Notes: generated from the sequence alone by a model not told the origin. A stretch of DNA of 11,838 nucleotides from Candidatus Woesearchaeota archaeon (GCA_016205905.1 JACQSP010000068.1:1-11838), one strand, 5' to 3'. Shown: positions 1 through 6,532, numbered from the stretch's first letter. Program-made: numbers and translations.

Positions 1-22
1 ATCATTTAGTTGGGATTTTCAG

Positions 23-87
23 TGTTGTAAATACCCAAAAAACATTTTTTCAACCCAATCACCGCAAGCGGTGGGGTATTTACAACA
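23..87. repeat. Nested hairpin element 1 (CCGCAAGCGG core)
   Basis: A perfect 14-bp outer stem is formed by 23-36 (TGTTGTAAATACCC) and 74-87. Inside lies a second hairpin at 60-73, with CACCG/CGGTG arms and a CAAG loop, plus a weak A6/T6 pairing at 37-50. The stretch 53-78 matches 10252-10277 at 23 of 26 positions, so the core is a dispersed repeat. It could act as DNA (REP-like palindrome) or as RNA; the sequence does not decide which. Confidence 0.75.
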
Positions 88-93
88 AATAAA

Positions 94-148
94 AAAAATG
101 CCGACAATCTGCAACCTAAAGGTTGCAGTATTTATTGTCGGCATTTTT
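94..148. repeat. Nested hairpin element 2 (55 nt)
   Basis: The outer stem is 15 bp and perfect (94-108 with 134-148, containing ATGCCGACAAT). The inner stem is 8 bp (109-116 with 121-128, CTGCAACC/GGTTGCAG) with a TAAA loop. The two stems are continuous on the left arm, and the right arm has a five-base bulge (129-133). It has five A at its left end and five T at its right end, so it could also end transcription in either direction. The apex is shared with the next element. Confidence 0.75.
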
Positions 149-150
149 AA

Positions 151-205
151 ATTTGGAAAAGACTTCATCTGTGACCTAAAAGTCACAGTATTCGCTTTTC
201 CAAAT
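151..205. repeat. Nested hairpin element 3 (55 nt)
   Basis: The outer stem is 11 bp (151-161 with 195-205, ATTTGGAAAAG/CTTTTCCAAAT). The inner stem is 7 bp (169-175 with 182-188, CTGTGAC/GTCACAG). The apex 168-192 matches the apex of the preceding element except for three positions in the inner arms and one at the loop edge. Two of these changes are compensatory pairs (C-G to T-A, A-T to G-C). The outer arms of the two elements are unrelated in sequence. Total length equals that of element 2. Confidence 0.75.
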
Positions 206-221
206 AAATCAGACAAAATTT

Positions 222-243
222 GAGCTAGCGATAGCTCTGGAGG
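222..243 (+). promoter_or_regulatory. GCGA-loop hairpin abutting the Shine-Dalgarno site of the vWA gene
   Basis: GAGCTA (222-227) and TAGCTC (232-237) form a 6-bp stem closed by a GCGA (GNRA-type) tetraloop. One base later comes GGAGG (239-243), a strong match to the archaeal anti-Shine-Dalgarno sequence, eight bases before the ATG at 252. The position suggests the hairpin could affect ribosome access, but no alternative fold is evident, so regulation is only inferred. Confidence 0.5.
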
Positions 244-251
244 ATGAGAAT

Positions 252-1265
252 ATGTACAGCTGGGGAAACGATACAAAAGACTGGAAAAGTCCAGGAGCAT
301 ATAAGTATGACTCTGCAAGAGCCCCTTATTTAGACAAGCTCGCTGCAGATGCAGACAAGAAAGGGCCAAGAACCTATACACGGCCAAATGGTCCAGATAT
401 GAAATTAGTCAGCCCAAAAAACAAGATAATAACCACAGACAGTGAAAACCCAATTGTGTTTCTTGTTGACGGTACAGGCTCAATGATTGGATGGCCTGCT
501 GAGTTTTTTGACAGAGCGCCATTATTGTACCAAACATTGTCACAGTACAAGCCAGATATAGAAATTGCTTTTGGTGTAATTGGCGACGCAAACAGCGACA
601 GGTTTCCTTACCAGATAAACAGTTTTGGAAAAGGGTTAACTCTTGACGACCATATCAAAGCGCTTTATCCTGAAGGCAATGGCGGCGGGCAAGTTAGCGA
701 GAGTTATGAGTTAGCTGCATACCACATTTTGAACAATTGCAAAACACCAAAAGCCAAATCACCTTTCTTGTTTGTGTTTGGCGACGAGAAGTTTTACGAA
801 ATAGTTACCCAAAAGCAAGCAGAGCATTTCTTAGGCATAAAACTGGAGGGGGAAGTAAGCTCTAAGGATGTATGGAAGGCATTAAACCAAAAATTCAATC
901 TGTTCTATCTCCAAAAGCCATACGGCCACGGCGACGAAGGAATAACCAAAGAGGTTAAACAATACTGGGCTGATGCAATTGGCATACAGCATATCGTCGA
1001 CATTCCAAGTGCTGATCGTGCAGTGGATGTTGCAATGGCAATTGTTGCAAGATATTGGGGCCAGTTTGGCGACTTCAGCAAAAGTATGCTTGCAAGACAA
1101 GACAGCAAAACAGTTGGAAAGGTAGTGGACTCAATTCGATACATACCTGCGCCTGACCCAAATGCATCCGGCAAATCTTTGCTTGTTGACAAGGGAAGCA
1201 AGAGTAGCAAAGGCAGCAAAGGAAGCAGAGTAAAGATGAGCAAAAGACTTGACGACGACACATGA
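252..1265 (+). CDS. vWA-domain protein, cytoplasmic
   Basis: This 337-residue protein has a von Willebrand factor A-type fold. A hydrophobic strand leads into the MIDAS metal site DGTGSM (Asp73, Thr75, Ser77, pattern DxTxS). A second strand ends in IGDANSD (110-116), a Gly-rich GGGQVSESYE stretch (144-153) lies where the MIDAS threonine loop usually is, and FLFVFGDE (172-179) ends another strand. vWA domains bind partner proteins through a divalent metal. There is no signal peptide or membrane segment. The C-terminus is a Lys/Ser/Gly-rich tail (about 316-329) followed by an acidic end. The start is supported by GGAGG eight bases upstream. No neighbouring MoxR-type ATPase is visible, so the partner is unknown. 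The fold call is fairly secure; the role is not known. Confidence 0.75.
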   Translation: MYSWGNDTKDWKSPGAYKYDSARAPYLDKLAADADKKGPRTYTRPNGPDMKLVSPKNKIITTDSENPIVFLVDGTGSMIGWPAEFFDRAPLLYQTLSQYKPDIEIAFGVIGDANSDRFPYQINSFGKGLTLDDHIKALYPEGNGGGQVSESYELAAYHILNNCKTPKAKSPFLFVFGDEKFYEIVTQKQAEHFLGIKLEGEVSSKDVWKALNQKFNLFYLQKPYGHGDEGITKEVKQYWADAIGIQHIVDIPSADRAVDVAMAIVARYWGQFGDFSKSMLARQDSKTVGKVVDSIRYIPAPDPNASGKSLLVDKGSKSSKGSKGSRVKMSKRLDDDT

Positions 1266-1274
1266 ATAAAAAAT

Positions 1275-1403
1275 GTTTGACGTTCGACGTGGGACGTTTG
1301 ACGTAGGACATCTAACATATGTTTGATGTCGTGTCCAACGTCTAAACGTCTAACGTTGTCATACGTCAAACGAACGTCTGGCGTTTAACGTCTTACGTCT
1401 AAC
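1275..1403. repeat. Degenerate 7-bp repeat array in two opposite orientations
   Basis: The left half (1275-1309) is five contiguous 7-mers of the form GTNNGAC: GTTTGAC, GTTCGAC, GTGGGAC, GTTTGAC, GTAGGAC. The right half (1333-1403) is built of the reverse complement form GTCNNAC: GTCCAAC, GTCTAAC (twice), GTCAAAC and GTCTTAC, with slipped units such as GTCTAAAC and GTTTAAC between. The centre (1310-1332) is degenerate. The whole can fold back on itself as a long imperfect inverted repeat. It fills the gap between the vWA gene and the next gene. Confidence 0.75.
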
Positions 1404-1436
1404 ATCATAATTAAATAATCATAGCGAGGTGAGAAA

Positions 1437-2366
1437 ATGAGCATCGGAGCAATTGCTACCATACCGCCTTATGCGCCTTTTATTAGAGAGGTTGCTCGAC
1501 ATCAAATAGTATCTGGTCTTAGATTAAATACTGTTATGCCTGTCAAAGGATCACTCGAGGAAATGCTTAAGCGATTAGATGATGAAACAAAGAATGCAGG
1601 CAATAAAGAATTATGGATTGACTTAAAATGCAGACAACTGCGGGTTAAAGAGTATTGGGTTCCGCCATTCACAGAGATAAAAATAAGCCACAGCATAAAA
1701 GTTGAAACACCTGTGACAGCATATTTTAGCGACGGAAATGAGCAGGCAACTGTTGTAGAAGTAGATGGTGACAGGCTCATTATGCTTGAAGGGCCAAAAA
1801 GGGTTGTTGGACCAGGCGAATCAATTAACATTGTTCACCCATCGCTTTCAATTGAAGGGTTTTTGACAGAAACTGACAAGCGCTACATTGAATCTGCATG
1901 TAAGGTTGGCATTCATAATTACATGCTTTCTTTTACAGAAAAGCAGGAAGACATAGAAGCGCTGTACAAGCTTGATGCAGAAGCAAGGACTGTTGCAAAG
2001 ATTGAATCGAATAAAGGCATGGATTATGTTAAAAATGTGTGGGATAAAAATAATGAAAATAAAGGTATTAAGCCAAGATTAATGGCAGCAAGAGGAGATT
2101 TGTATGTCGAGCTGTCAAAACCGCATGAAATAATTGATGCAGTTGAAACAATCCTCAAAAAGGATAAGGATGCAATTGTTGCGTCGAGATTGTTTAATTC
2201 ATTTTCACACAGCCTTGAGCCAACATGCAATGATATCGGCGATGTGGATAATTTACTTAGAATGGGATATAAAACATTTATGTTAGGAGACGATATTTGT
2301 ATGAGAAGGGAATCCCTGCTTTCAGCGTTAAATCTATTTAGTGCGATGGCTGAGAGATATGTTTGA
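1437..2366 (+). CDS. Divergent, shortened pyruvate-kinase-like TIM-barrel protein
   Basis: This 309-residue protein aligns by eye with the catalytic part of pyruvate kinase. Recognisable pieces, in order, are RLN (29-31, from RxNFSHG), IDLK (61-64, from LDTKGPEIR), LTETDKRYIE (143-152), KIES (188-191, catalytic Lys and metal-binding Glu), ARGDLYVE (218-225, metal-binding Asp221), and PT..DIGDV.N (262-271) with FMLGDD (281-286). Typical pyruvate kinases have about 470 residues. Here the B domain is short and the C-terminal domain is missing. Key positions also differ: FSHG is replaced, GPE reads CRQ, and ATQM reads ASRL. The fold is well supported, but PEP/ADP phosphotransfer is doubtful; it may be a relative with another substrate. 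GAGGTGAG at 1426-1433 fixes the start. Confidence 0.65.
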   Translation: MSIGAIATIPPYAPFIREVARHQIVSGLRLNTVMPVKGSLEEMLKRLDDETKNAGNKELWIDLKCRQLRVKEYWVPPFTEIKISHSIKVETPVTAYFSDGNEQATVVEVDGDRLIMLEGPKRVVGPGESINIVHPSLSIEGFLTETDKRYIESACKVGIHNYMLSFTEKQEDIEALYKLDAEARTVAKIESNKGMDYVKNVWDKNNENKGIKPRLMAARGDLYVELSKPHEIIDAVETILKKDKDAIVASRLFNSFSHSLEPTCNDIGDVDNLLRMGYKTFMLGDDICMRRESLLSALNLFSAMAERYV

Positions 2367-2400
2367 AAAGATTAATTTGTACGAAAGTTAATCTTTTTTT
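2366..2400 (+). terminator. Hairpin plus T-run after the pyruvate-kinase-like gene
   Basis: AAAAGATTAA (2366-2375) pairs with TTAATCTTTT (2388-2397) in a perfect 10-bp stem around a 12-base loop, followed by further T. It begins at the last base of the stop codon. This resembles an intrinsic terminator; in archaea the T-run alone may be enough. Confidence 0.55.
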
Positions 2401-2428
2401 GAATATCTTTAAAAAAGGTGCATGATTT

Positions 2429-2486
2429 CCTTTAAACCTTAAAATACCTTTAAACGTAAATCTCATTAAAAGTAAATATCATTAAA
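2429..2486 (+). repeat. Two short tandem repeats in the NAD kinase leader
   Basis: CCTTTAAAC occurs at 2429-2437 and 2447-2455. Directly after it, GTAAATCTCATTAAA (2456-2470) is repeated at 2472-2486 with one mismatch and a 16-base period. The repeats end just before the GAGGAG ribosome binding site of the NAD kinase gene. They may reflect slippage in AT-rich DNA or a repeated protein-binding site. Confidence 0.6.
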
Positions 2487-2498
2487 TGTGAGGAGAAG

Positions 2499-3416
2499 AT
2501 GAATAATGTATTAGTTGTTTACAAAAAAAGTGCATATGAAATATATAAGGCATCATCAGACATTGATGTAGTAAAATTTGTCAGCTCTGATTGCTCTGAT
2601 GCTGTTTCTATTAGACAGAGTCACGATGTTCAAATGCGTTCATTAGATTCTGTACTTTCTGTTCTAAGCGCAAAACATATTAACTTTGACTCAACATATC
2701 GAGCTGATATTACAGCAAATAAATTGTTAGATAAGAATCTTGTTATATCTGTAGGGGGCGACGGCACTTTTTTAGAAGTATCACATTATGTAAAAGACAC
2801 GCTATTATTAGGTGTTAATTCAGATCCAGAGAAAAGCACAGGTTTTTTCTGCTGCAGCAATACTTATAATTTTGCCGATAATGCTTATAATTTTGAATAT
2901 GTAATAGATAATATAGAAAACACAGAAAAAGTCAAAAGAACAAAATTAGCAAGAATGGAGCTTAAGTTAGACGGAAAGATTCTTCCCGAATTAGTATTAA
3001 ATGATATTCTTGTTGCACATCAAAGCCCGGCAGCAAATACAAGATGCAGATTAATAACCCCTTATGATACAATAGGGCACAAAGATATAATAGAGCATAA
3101 AGAAAGTGGTAATTTAGAGCATAAAGGGAGCGGCATTTTAGTATGCACAGCTGCAGGTTCAAGTGCATTTATGTATAATGAAGAAGGATCAATTATGGAT
3201 TTGAGTGCATCTCACTTTGAGTACATTGAAAGAGGAGTGAGAAATGCACAGCCACATTTTGCAGAAGAATTAACATTAACTTCTCTAACAAGGGCATTAT
3301 GTATTTTTATTGACGGGCATCATTTAAAATATGATTTTCCGCTTGGCAAAGAATTGTATGTAACCAAAGGACAGCCACTTAATGTTATTGGAGATTTAGA
3401 AGAAAAGAGGAAGTAA
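2499..3416 (+). CDS. NAD(H) kinase, NADK3-like
   Basis: The product (305 residues) is predicted to phosphorylate NAD or NADH at the 2'-hydroxyl of the adenosine ribose, giving NADP(H). The family signature GGDGTFLEVSHYV starts at 86. GVNSDPEKSTGFFC (105-118) follows, then LNDILVAHQSPA (167-178) and GILVCTAAGSSAF (212-224), the counterpart of the Gly-rich GSTAY site. The wording of the second and third motifs resembles plant NADK3 and mitochondrial NADK2 more than the usual bacterial or archaeal NadK. That suggests, from family knowledge, possible NADH preference. A small EHK..G duplication occurs at 189-202. GAGGAG lies three bases before the ATG at 2499. The protein appears complete. Confidence 0.85.
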   Translation: MNNVLVVYKKSAYEIYKASSDIDVVKFVSSDCSDAVSIRQSHDVQMRSLDSVLSVLSAKHINFDSTYRADITANKLLDKNLVISVGGDGTFLEVSHYVKDTLLLGVNSDPEKSTGFFCCSNTYNFADNAYNFEYVIDNIENTEKVKRTKLARMELKLDGKILPELVLNDILVAHQSPAANTRCRLITPYDTIGHKDIIEHKESGNLEHKGSGILVCTAAGSSAFMYNEEGSIMDLSASHFEYIERGVRNAQPHFAEELTLTSLTRALCIFIDGHHLKYDFPLGKELYVTKGQPLNVIGDLEEKRK

Positions 3417-3430
3417 AAGAAGAAAGTATG

Positions 3431-3451
3431 AACTAAAGGGAAATCCCAGTT
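3431..3451. terminator. Hairpin between convergent genes
   Basis: AACT (3431-3434) and GGG (3438-3440) pair with CCC (3445-3447) and AGTT (3448-3451) around an AAAT loop, with three unpaired A on the left arm. It fills the 40-base gap between the ends of the convergent NAD kinase and phosphorylase-like genes, so a shared terminator or transcript-end stabiliser is plausible. There is no strong T-run. Confidence 0.35.
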
Positions 3452-3456
3452 AAATC

Positions 3457-4857
3457 TTATATTCTGTCCAGAATAACATTTACAGCATCTTGCTCTCCTT
3501 TGTCTGAGTCAAGCTCTTGCTCTAATGTATCACCTATAAGAGGAATATCAGAAACATAGCCGACAAAACCAAAATTTATTTTTAATTGCTGATATCTTCT
3601 TCTTGCCTGATTGATTGCTTCTACAGATTCTCTTGTTTCCATTTCAATACAAATGCATCCTCTTTGTTTGGCTAACTCCAGCTGCTCAACTGTCTCGTCT
3701 ACAACTGAAACTACATTAAGGTTTAGCCCTGTTAAACCATTAATATTATTAGGTGTTCTGCTGCGTTCATTACTTTTGTTATCATCGTTACTTCTGTGAT
3801 ATTCATTAAATCTGGCATCTTCATTATGATTATGGGCAAATACATTATGCATTGGATATTCAAGAACTTTCCCTTCATTAAGGTCAATCCAATCAATAAT
3901 GCCAACAGGATAAACAAGCTGATGCCTTTGCGCATTATCTGAAAGGCCGCCAACTCTGCCAAACATATACATATTTATTGTTAATGGATGTTGTGAGTGT
4001 TGTTCATCTTTTTGTGGAAATGATTTGTTTATTGTTGATGCAGACTGTTCAGCTTCTTGTGGATGGGCATTAGGTTTTGGATGAACTTTGCATGCTTTGC
4101 ACGCCAATGAATTATATTCTCTCAATATTTTTTCAATAATTATTCCTGCTTGATCTGCAAATACATATCCTATATTAAGAACTCTTTGATTATTTATCTC
4201 TAAGATTTGCGCTTCAAGATATTCGCTGTTGCCATATGCTGAAACATTTGCAGCCAGAATATTTGCAGCTACAACTTTTGCACCTTTTGCATCTTTAGCA
4301 TTTTTTGCATCTTTTCCATTTTCTCTGATTGCTTTTCTAACTGCACTTGGTGTTCCAAATATAATAGTGGTAATATCTTTTATATCATCACCGGCAAAAA
4401 CACGTCGATCTTCATATCTTCCATGCGGCATAAACATTCCTGCAACAAAATCATAAGCATTATTAGAATAAGATTGGTCTGTTTTTCGTGAGTCATTTTC
4501 TAAATCATGAGCTTCAAATAAAATCTTTCTGCCATCTCTCTGGCTAATTGCCTGTATATAAGCTTCAATCATCCGCTCATATCTTATGCTTCTGCCAAAT
4601 CCGCTGAATTGCGGTATAAATAAAGTTCCGTCAACAAAATAAATCGGCTCCCTACCGTTTGTTTGCTGAACTCTTGTGACGAATTTGGTAGTGGATTTAG
4701 AACTATATCTTTTTTCAAGTGTTTGCTCTAACTGTGAAGGTAATGCTCCGTTATGCAGCTCAATCTTTGCTGCCATTTCTGGAGCTACATTTCTGCCAAA
4801 AAGCCTTGTTTCAGCATATTTAATTACTTTTTCTGGAGTGAATATTTTTGTATCCAT
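3457..4857 (-). CDS. Nucleoside-phosphorylase-like protein with large inserts
   Basis: This 466-residue protein shows the marks of the PNP/UDP phosphorylase fold. The N-terminus reads KIFTPEKVIKYAE. MYMFGRVGGL (296-305) and the following YPVGIID match the Gly-Gly phosphate/base loop. CICIEMETRESVEA (401-414) matches the VEMEtaA ribose-binding segment, and GYVSDIP (433-439) matches the late VSD motif. Such enzymes split nucleosides or nucleotides at the glycosidic bond. Usual lengths are 230-290 residues, so this one is much longer. It has a Lys/Ala-rich repeat (172-184), a Cys/His/Gln-rich linker (about 253-290) and an Asn/Asp/Ser/Arg-rich insert (about 353-380). No Shine-Dalgarno site is seen; a TATA-like box about 25 nt before the ATG suggests a leaderless mRNA. 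The exact substrate is unknown. Confidence 0.5.
   Translation of the reverse strand: MDTKIFTPEKVIKYAETRLFGRNVAPEMAAKIELHNGALPSQLEQTLEKRYSSKSTTKFVTRVQQTNGREPIYFVDGTLFIPQFSGFGRSIRYERMIEAYIQAISQRDGRKILFEAHDLENDSRKTDQSYSNNAYDFVAGMFMPHGRYEDRRVFAGDDIKDITTIIFGTPSAVRKAIRENGKDAKNAKDAKGAKVVAANILAANVSAYGNSEYLEAQILEINNQRVLNIGYVFADQAGIIIEKILREYNSLACKACKVHPKPNAHPQEAEQSASTINKSFPQKDEQHSQHPLTINMYMFGRVGGLSDNAQRHQLVYPVGIIDWIDLNEGKVLEYPMHNVFAHNHNEDARFNEYHRSNDDNKSNERSRTPNNINGLTGLNLNVVSVVDETVEQLELAKQRGCICIEMETRESVEAINQARRRYQQLKINFGFVGYVSDIPLIGDTLEQELDSDKGEQDAVNVILDRI
4276..4320 (-). repeat. 9-bp tandem repeat inside the phosphorylase-like gene
   Basis: Five 9-base units occur in a row on the plus strand: TTTTGCACC, TTTTGCATC, TTTAGCATT, TTTTGCATC, TTTTCCATT. 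Read on the minus strand they encode the Lys/Ala-rich stretch KDAKNAKDAKGAK (residues 172-184). The repeat keeps the reading frame, and the low-complexity stretch probably arose by slippage and forms a surface helix or linker. Confidence 0.65.
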
Positions 4858-4875
4858 TATACTGCTGTTTTGATT

Positions 4876-5100
4876 TACATATATATAAATGTTTTGTTTT
4901 TTTAACTACTTTGAAGAAGTTACATATTAAATGATAATCCGATTCTATTAAAAAACATTAAAAGTATAAGGGGTTTGTGAGTCTCTTTAAATCATCACCA
5001 CCTGCTCACGAATTTCCCGCATTTTCTCCTCGAGAACAATAAATTTTAAATAGTAGTGAAAGTTTTAGTAGAATATCTTAATAAGGCATATATTTATAAG
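4876..5100. promoter_or_regulatory. Divergent promoter region between the phosphorylase-like and lipoprotein genes
   Basis: On the minus strand a TATA-like run (plus 4876-4891, ATATATA) lies about 25 bases before the phosphorylase-like ATG, fitting a leaderless transcript. On the plus strand a TATA-like ATATATTTATA at about 5088-5098 precedes the lipoprotein start by about 40 bases, leaving room for its GAGGTG ribosome binding site. Between them, 4892-5080 holds no recognised gene, only a possible very short minus-strand reading frame at 4987-5022. Confidence 0.5.
4987..5022 (-). other. Possible 11-residue minus-strand peptide frame with a Shine-Dalgarno site
   Basis: ATG at 5022 (minus) opens a frame of 11 codons reading MREIREQVVMI, ended by TAA. 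It is preceded by GAGGAG at a spacing of three bases, a good ribosome binding site. The frame also stays open about 14 codons upstream of the ATG, so it could be a gene remnant. No family is recognised, and the frame is short enough to be chance. Confidence 0.2.
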
Positions 5101-5135
5101 AAAATAAATAATCTAGAGAAGTGAGGTGCAGAGAC

Positions 5136-6524
5136 ATGAAAAAAAGAGTAAATAAATTAAAGATTTCTATATTTGTATTGTTTGTGATTTCTTTGCTTGT
5201 ATTAGGGATTATTACAGGATGCTCTAAGGCAAGCGAGATAGATAAATTAAAGGCAGAAGGCGAGCAGTTAGTTTGCCAGTCTTCTTCGGCACAGGACACA
5301 GCCCAAACAGATACAGCAACCCCTGCAGAAGATAACACAGAAGTTGGTGTTACTGGAAAAGTTGCAGATGAGATTAAAAAAGAGATTCCAGAAATAGCAG
5401 ACACTCAAAAAACAGAGGAAAACGCAGTAAATGCAGCTAAAGATACAACTGATGCAGAAGATACAACTAGTGCAGATGCAGCAAACCCAGACGACAGCAC
5501 AGCTAAAGAATCAGTCCTTGAAAAAGTATACACAGAAGGAGAATTAGTTAAGCTTGTTCCGAAAGCAACAGACAGGGACAATGACCAAGTAACATTCAAA
5601 TTCTCTTCTCCATTGAATAATAATGGCGAATGGCAAACAAAAGAAGGCGATGAAGGAACATATTATGTAACAATTACAGCTACTGACGGAAAGAGCGAGG
5701 TAGCAAAAGAGGTTAAGCTTGTTATCAAGGCAAAGAATAAAGCGCCAATAATAGACATCAATGACAAATTGATTGTGAAAGAAGGCGATACTGTTCTTCT
5801 GAGCCCAAAAGTAACAGATCCTGAAGGAAAGGATGTTGTTGTTGAATACAGCGGATGGATGGCATCTAATTCAAAATTAACAGGGTATGAAGACAGCGGT
5901 GATTATAAAGTTACAATTAAAGCAAATGATGGAGAATTAACTTCAGCGAAAGATGTTGCAATTACAGTACAAAATGTTAACAGGGCGCCAGCATTAAATA
6001 ATATTGCTGACATTGAAGTTTATGAAGGAGATATTGTCACAGTAACTGCAAAAGCAATTGACGCTGATAAAGAGGATAAGGACAAAATCACTTATGTTTA
6101 CACCGGCGCCTCATTAAGCGCAGACGGAAAATGGCAGACAAAGGTTGGAGATGCAGGCACATACAATGTCAAACTGACTGCAAGCGACGGCAAAGATAAA
6201 GATGAGGCTTCATTTACAGTTATGGTTAAATTAAAGAACAAGGCACCTTCAATAAAGCCAATGGCTGACATGACAGGAGCAAACAGCATCACTGTTGGCA
6301 AAGGCCAGACAAAAACAATAACCTTAGAGCCAGTTGTTAGCGATGAAGACGGCGATAAAGTAACAGTAACTTATGATGGATGGATGATTACAAAAACAAA
6401 AACCGTAACACAGGACGACGCAGGATTACACACAGTAACAATCTCAGCAAGCGACGGCAAAGAAGAAAAAAGCATTAATGTAAAGATAGAAGTCAACAGG
6501 CCGCCAGAGTTTATTGTTGAGTAA
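5136..6524 (+). CDS. Secreted lipoprotein with four Ig/cadherin-like repeats
   Basis: This protein has 462 residues from the ATG at 5136, which has GAGGTG about seven bases upstream; a GTG at 5121 in the same frame would put that site inside the gene. It has a Lys-rich n-region, a hydrophobic segment (about 10-25) and lipobox ITGC with Cys29, so it should be lipid-anchored on the outer face of the membrane. Residues 45-120 are a Thr/Ala/Asp/Glu-rich linker. Four beta-sandwich repeats follow (about 119-200, 202-290, 291-379, 380-456), each with an acidic turn such as DRDNDQVTF or DEDGDKVTV and a late [AS][TSN]DGK/E strand. Repeats 1 and 3 share WQTK.GD.GTY, and 2 and 4 share GWM, so a two-domain unit was duplicated. 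A role in adhesion or surface structure is inferred. Confidence 0.75.
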   Translation: MKKRVNKLKISIFVLFVISLLVLGIITGCSKASEIDKLKAEGEQLVCQSSSAQDTAQTDTATPAEDNTEVGVTGKVADEIKKEIPEIADTQKTEENAVNAAKDTTDAEDTTSADAANPDDSTAKESVLEKVYTEGELVKLVPKATDRDNDQVTFKFSSPLNNNGEWQTKEGDEGTYYVTITATDGKSEVAKEVKLVIKAKNKAPIIDINDKLIVKEGDTVLLSPKVTDPEGKDVVVEYSGWMASNSKLTGYEDSGDYKVTIKANDGELTSAKDVAITVQNVNRAPALNNIADIEVYEGDIVTVTAKAIDADKEDKDKITYVYTGASLSADGKWQTKVGDAGTYNVKLTASDGKDKDEASFTVMVKLKNKAPSIKPMADMTGANSITVGKGQTKTITLEPVVSDEDGDKVTVTYDGWMITKTKTVTQDDAGLHTVTISASDGKEEKSINVKIEVNRPPEFIVE

Positions 6525-6532
6525 ATAGCTGG

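Noticed and set aside
23..205. Integron attC sites or a retron RNA
   Set aside because: No integrase-type R'/R'' boxes in the hairpins and no reverse transcriptase gene in the window.
905..1369. A 154-codon minus-strand frame overlapping the vWA gene end and the 7-mer array
   Set aside because: It lies antisense to a gene with clear vWA motifs, shows no family features, and has low-complexity Leu/Ser runs caused by the Lys/Ser/Gly tail on the other strand.
1275..1403. A CRISPR array
   Set aside because: Units are 7 bp, contiguous and degenerate, in both orientations, with no unique spacers of about 30 bases and no cas genes nearby.
3732..3962. A 76-codon minus-strand frame inside the phosphorylase-like gene
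   Set aside because: It is a shifted frame of a longer gene on the same strand, with no promoter or ribosome binding site of its own.
4960..5030. C/D box guide RNA on the minus strand, from a GTGATGA match
   Set aside because: Only one C-like box is present; no D, C' or D' boxes (CTGA/TGATGA) at proper spacing were found.
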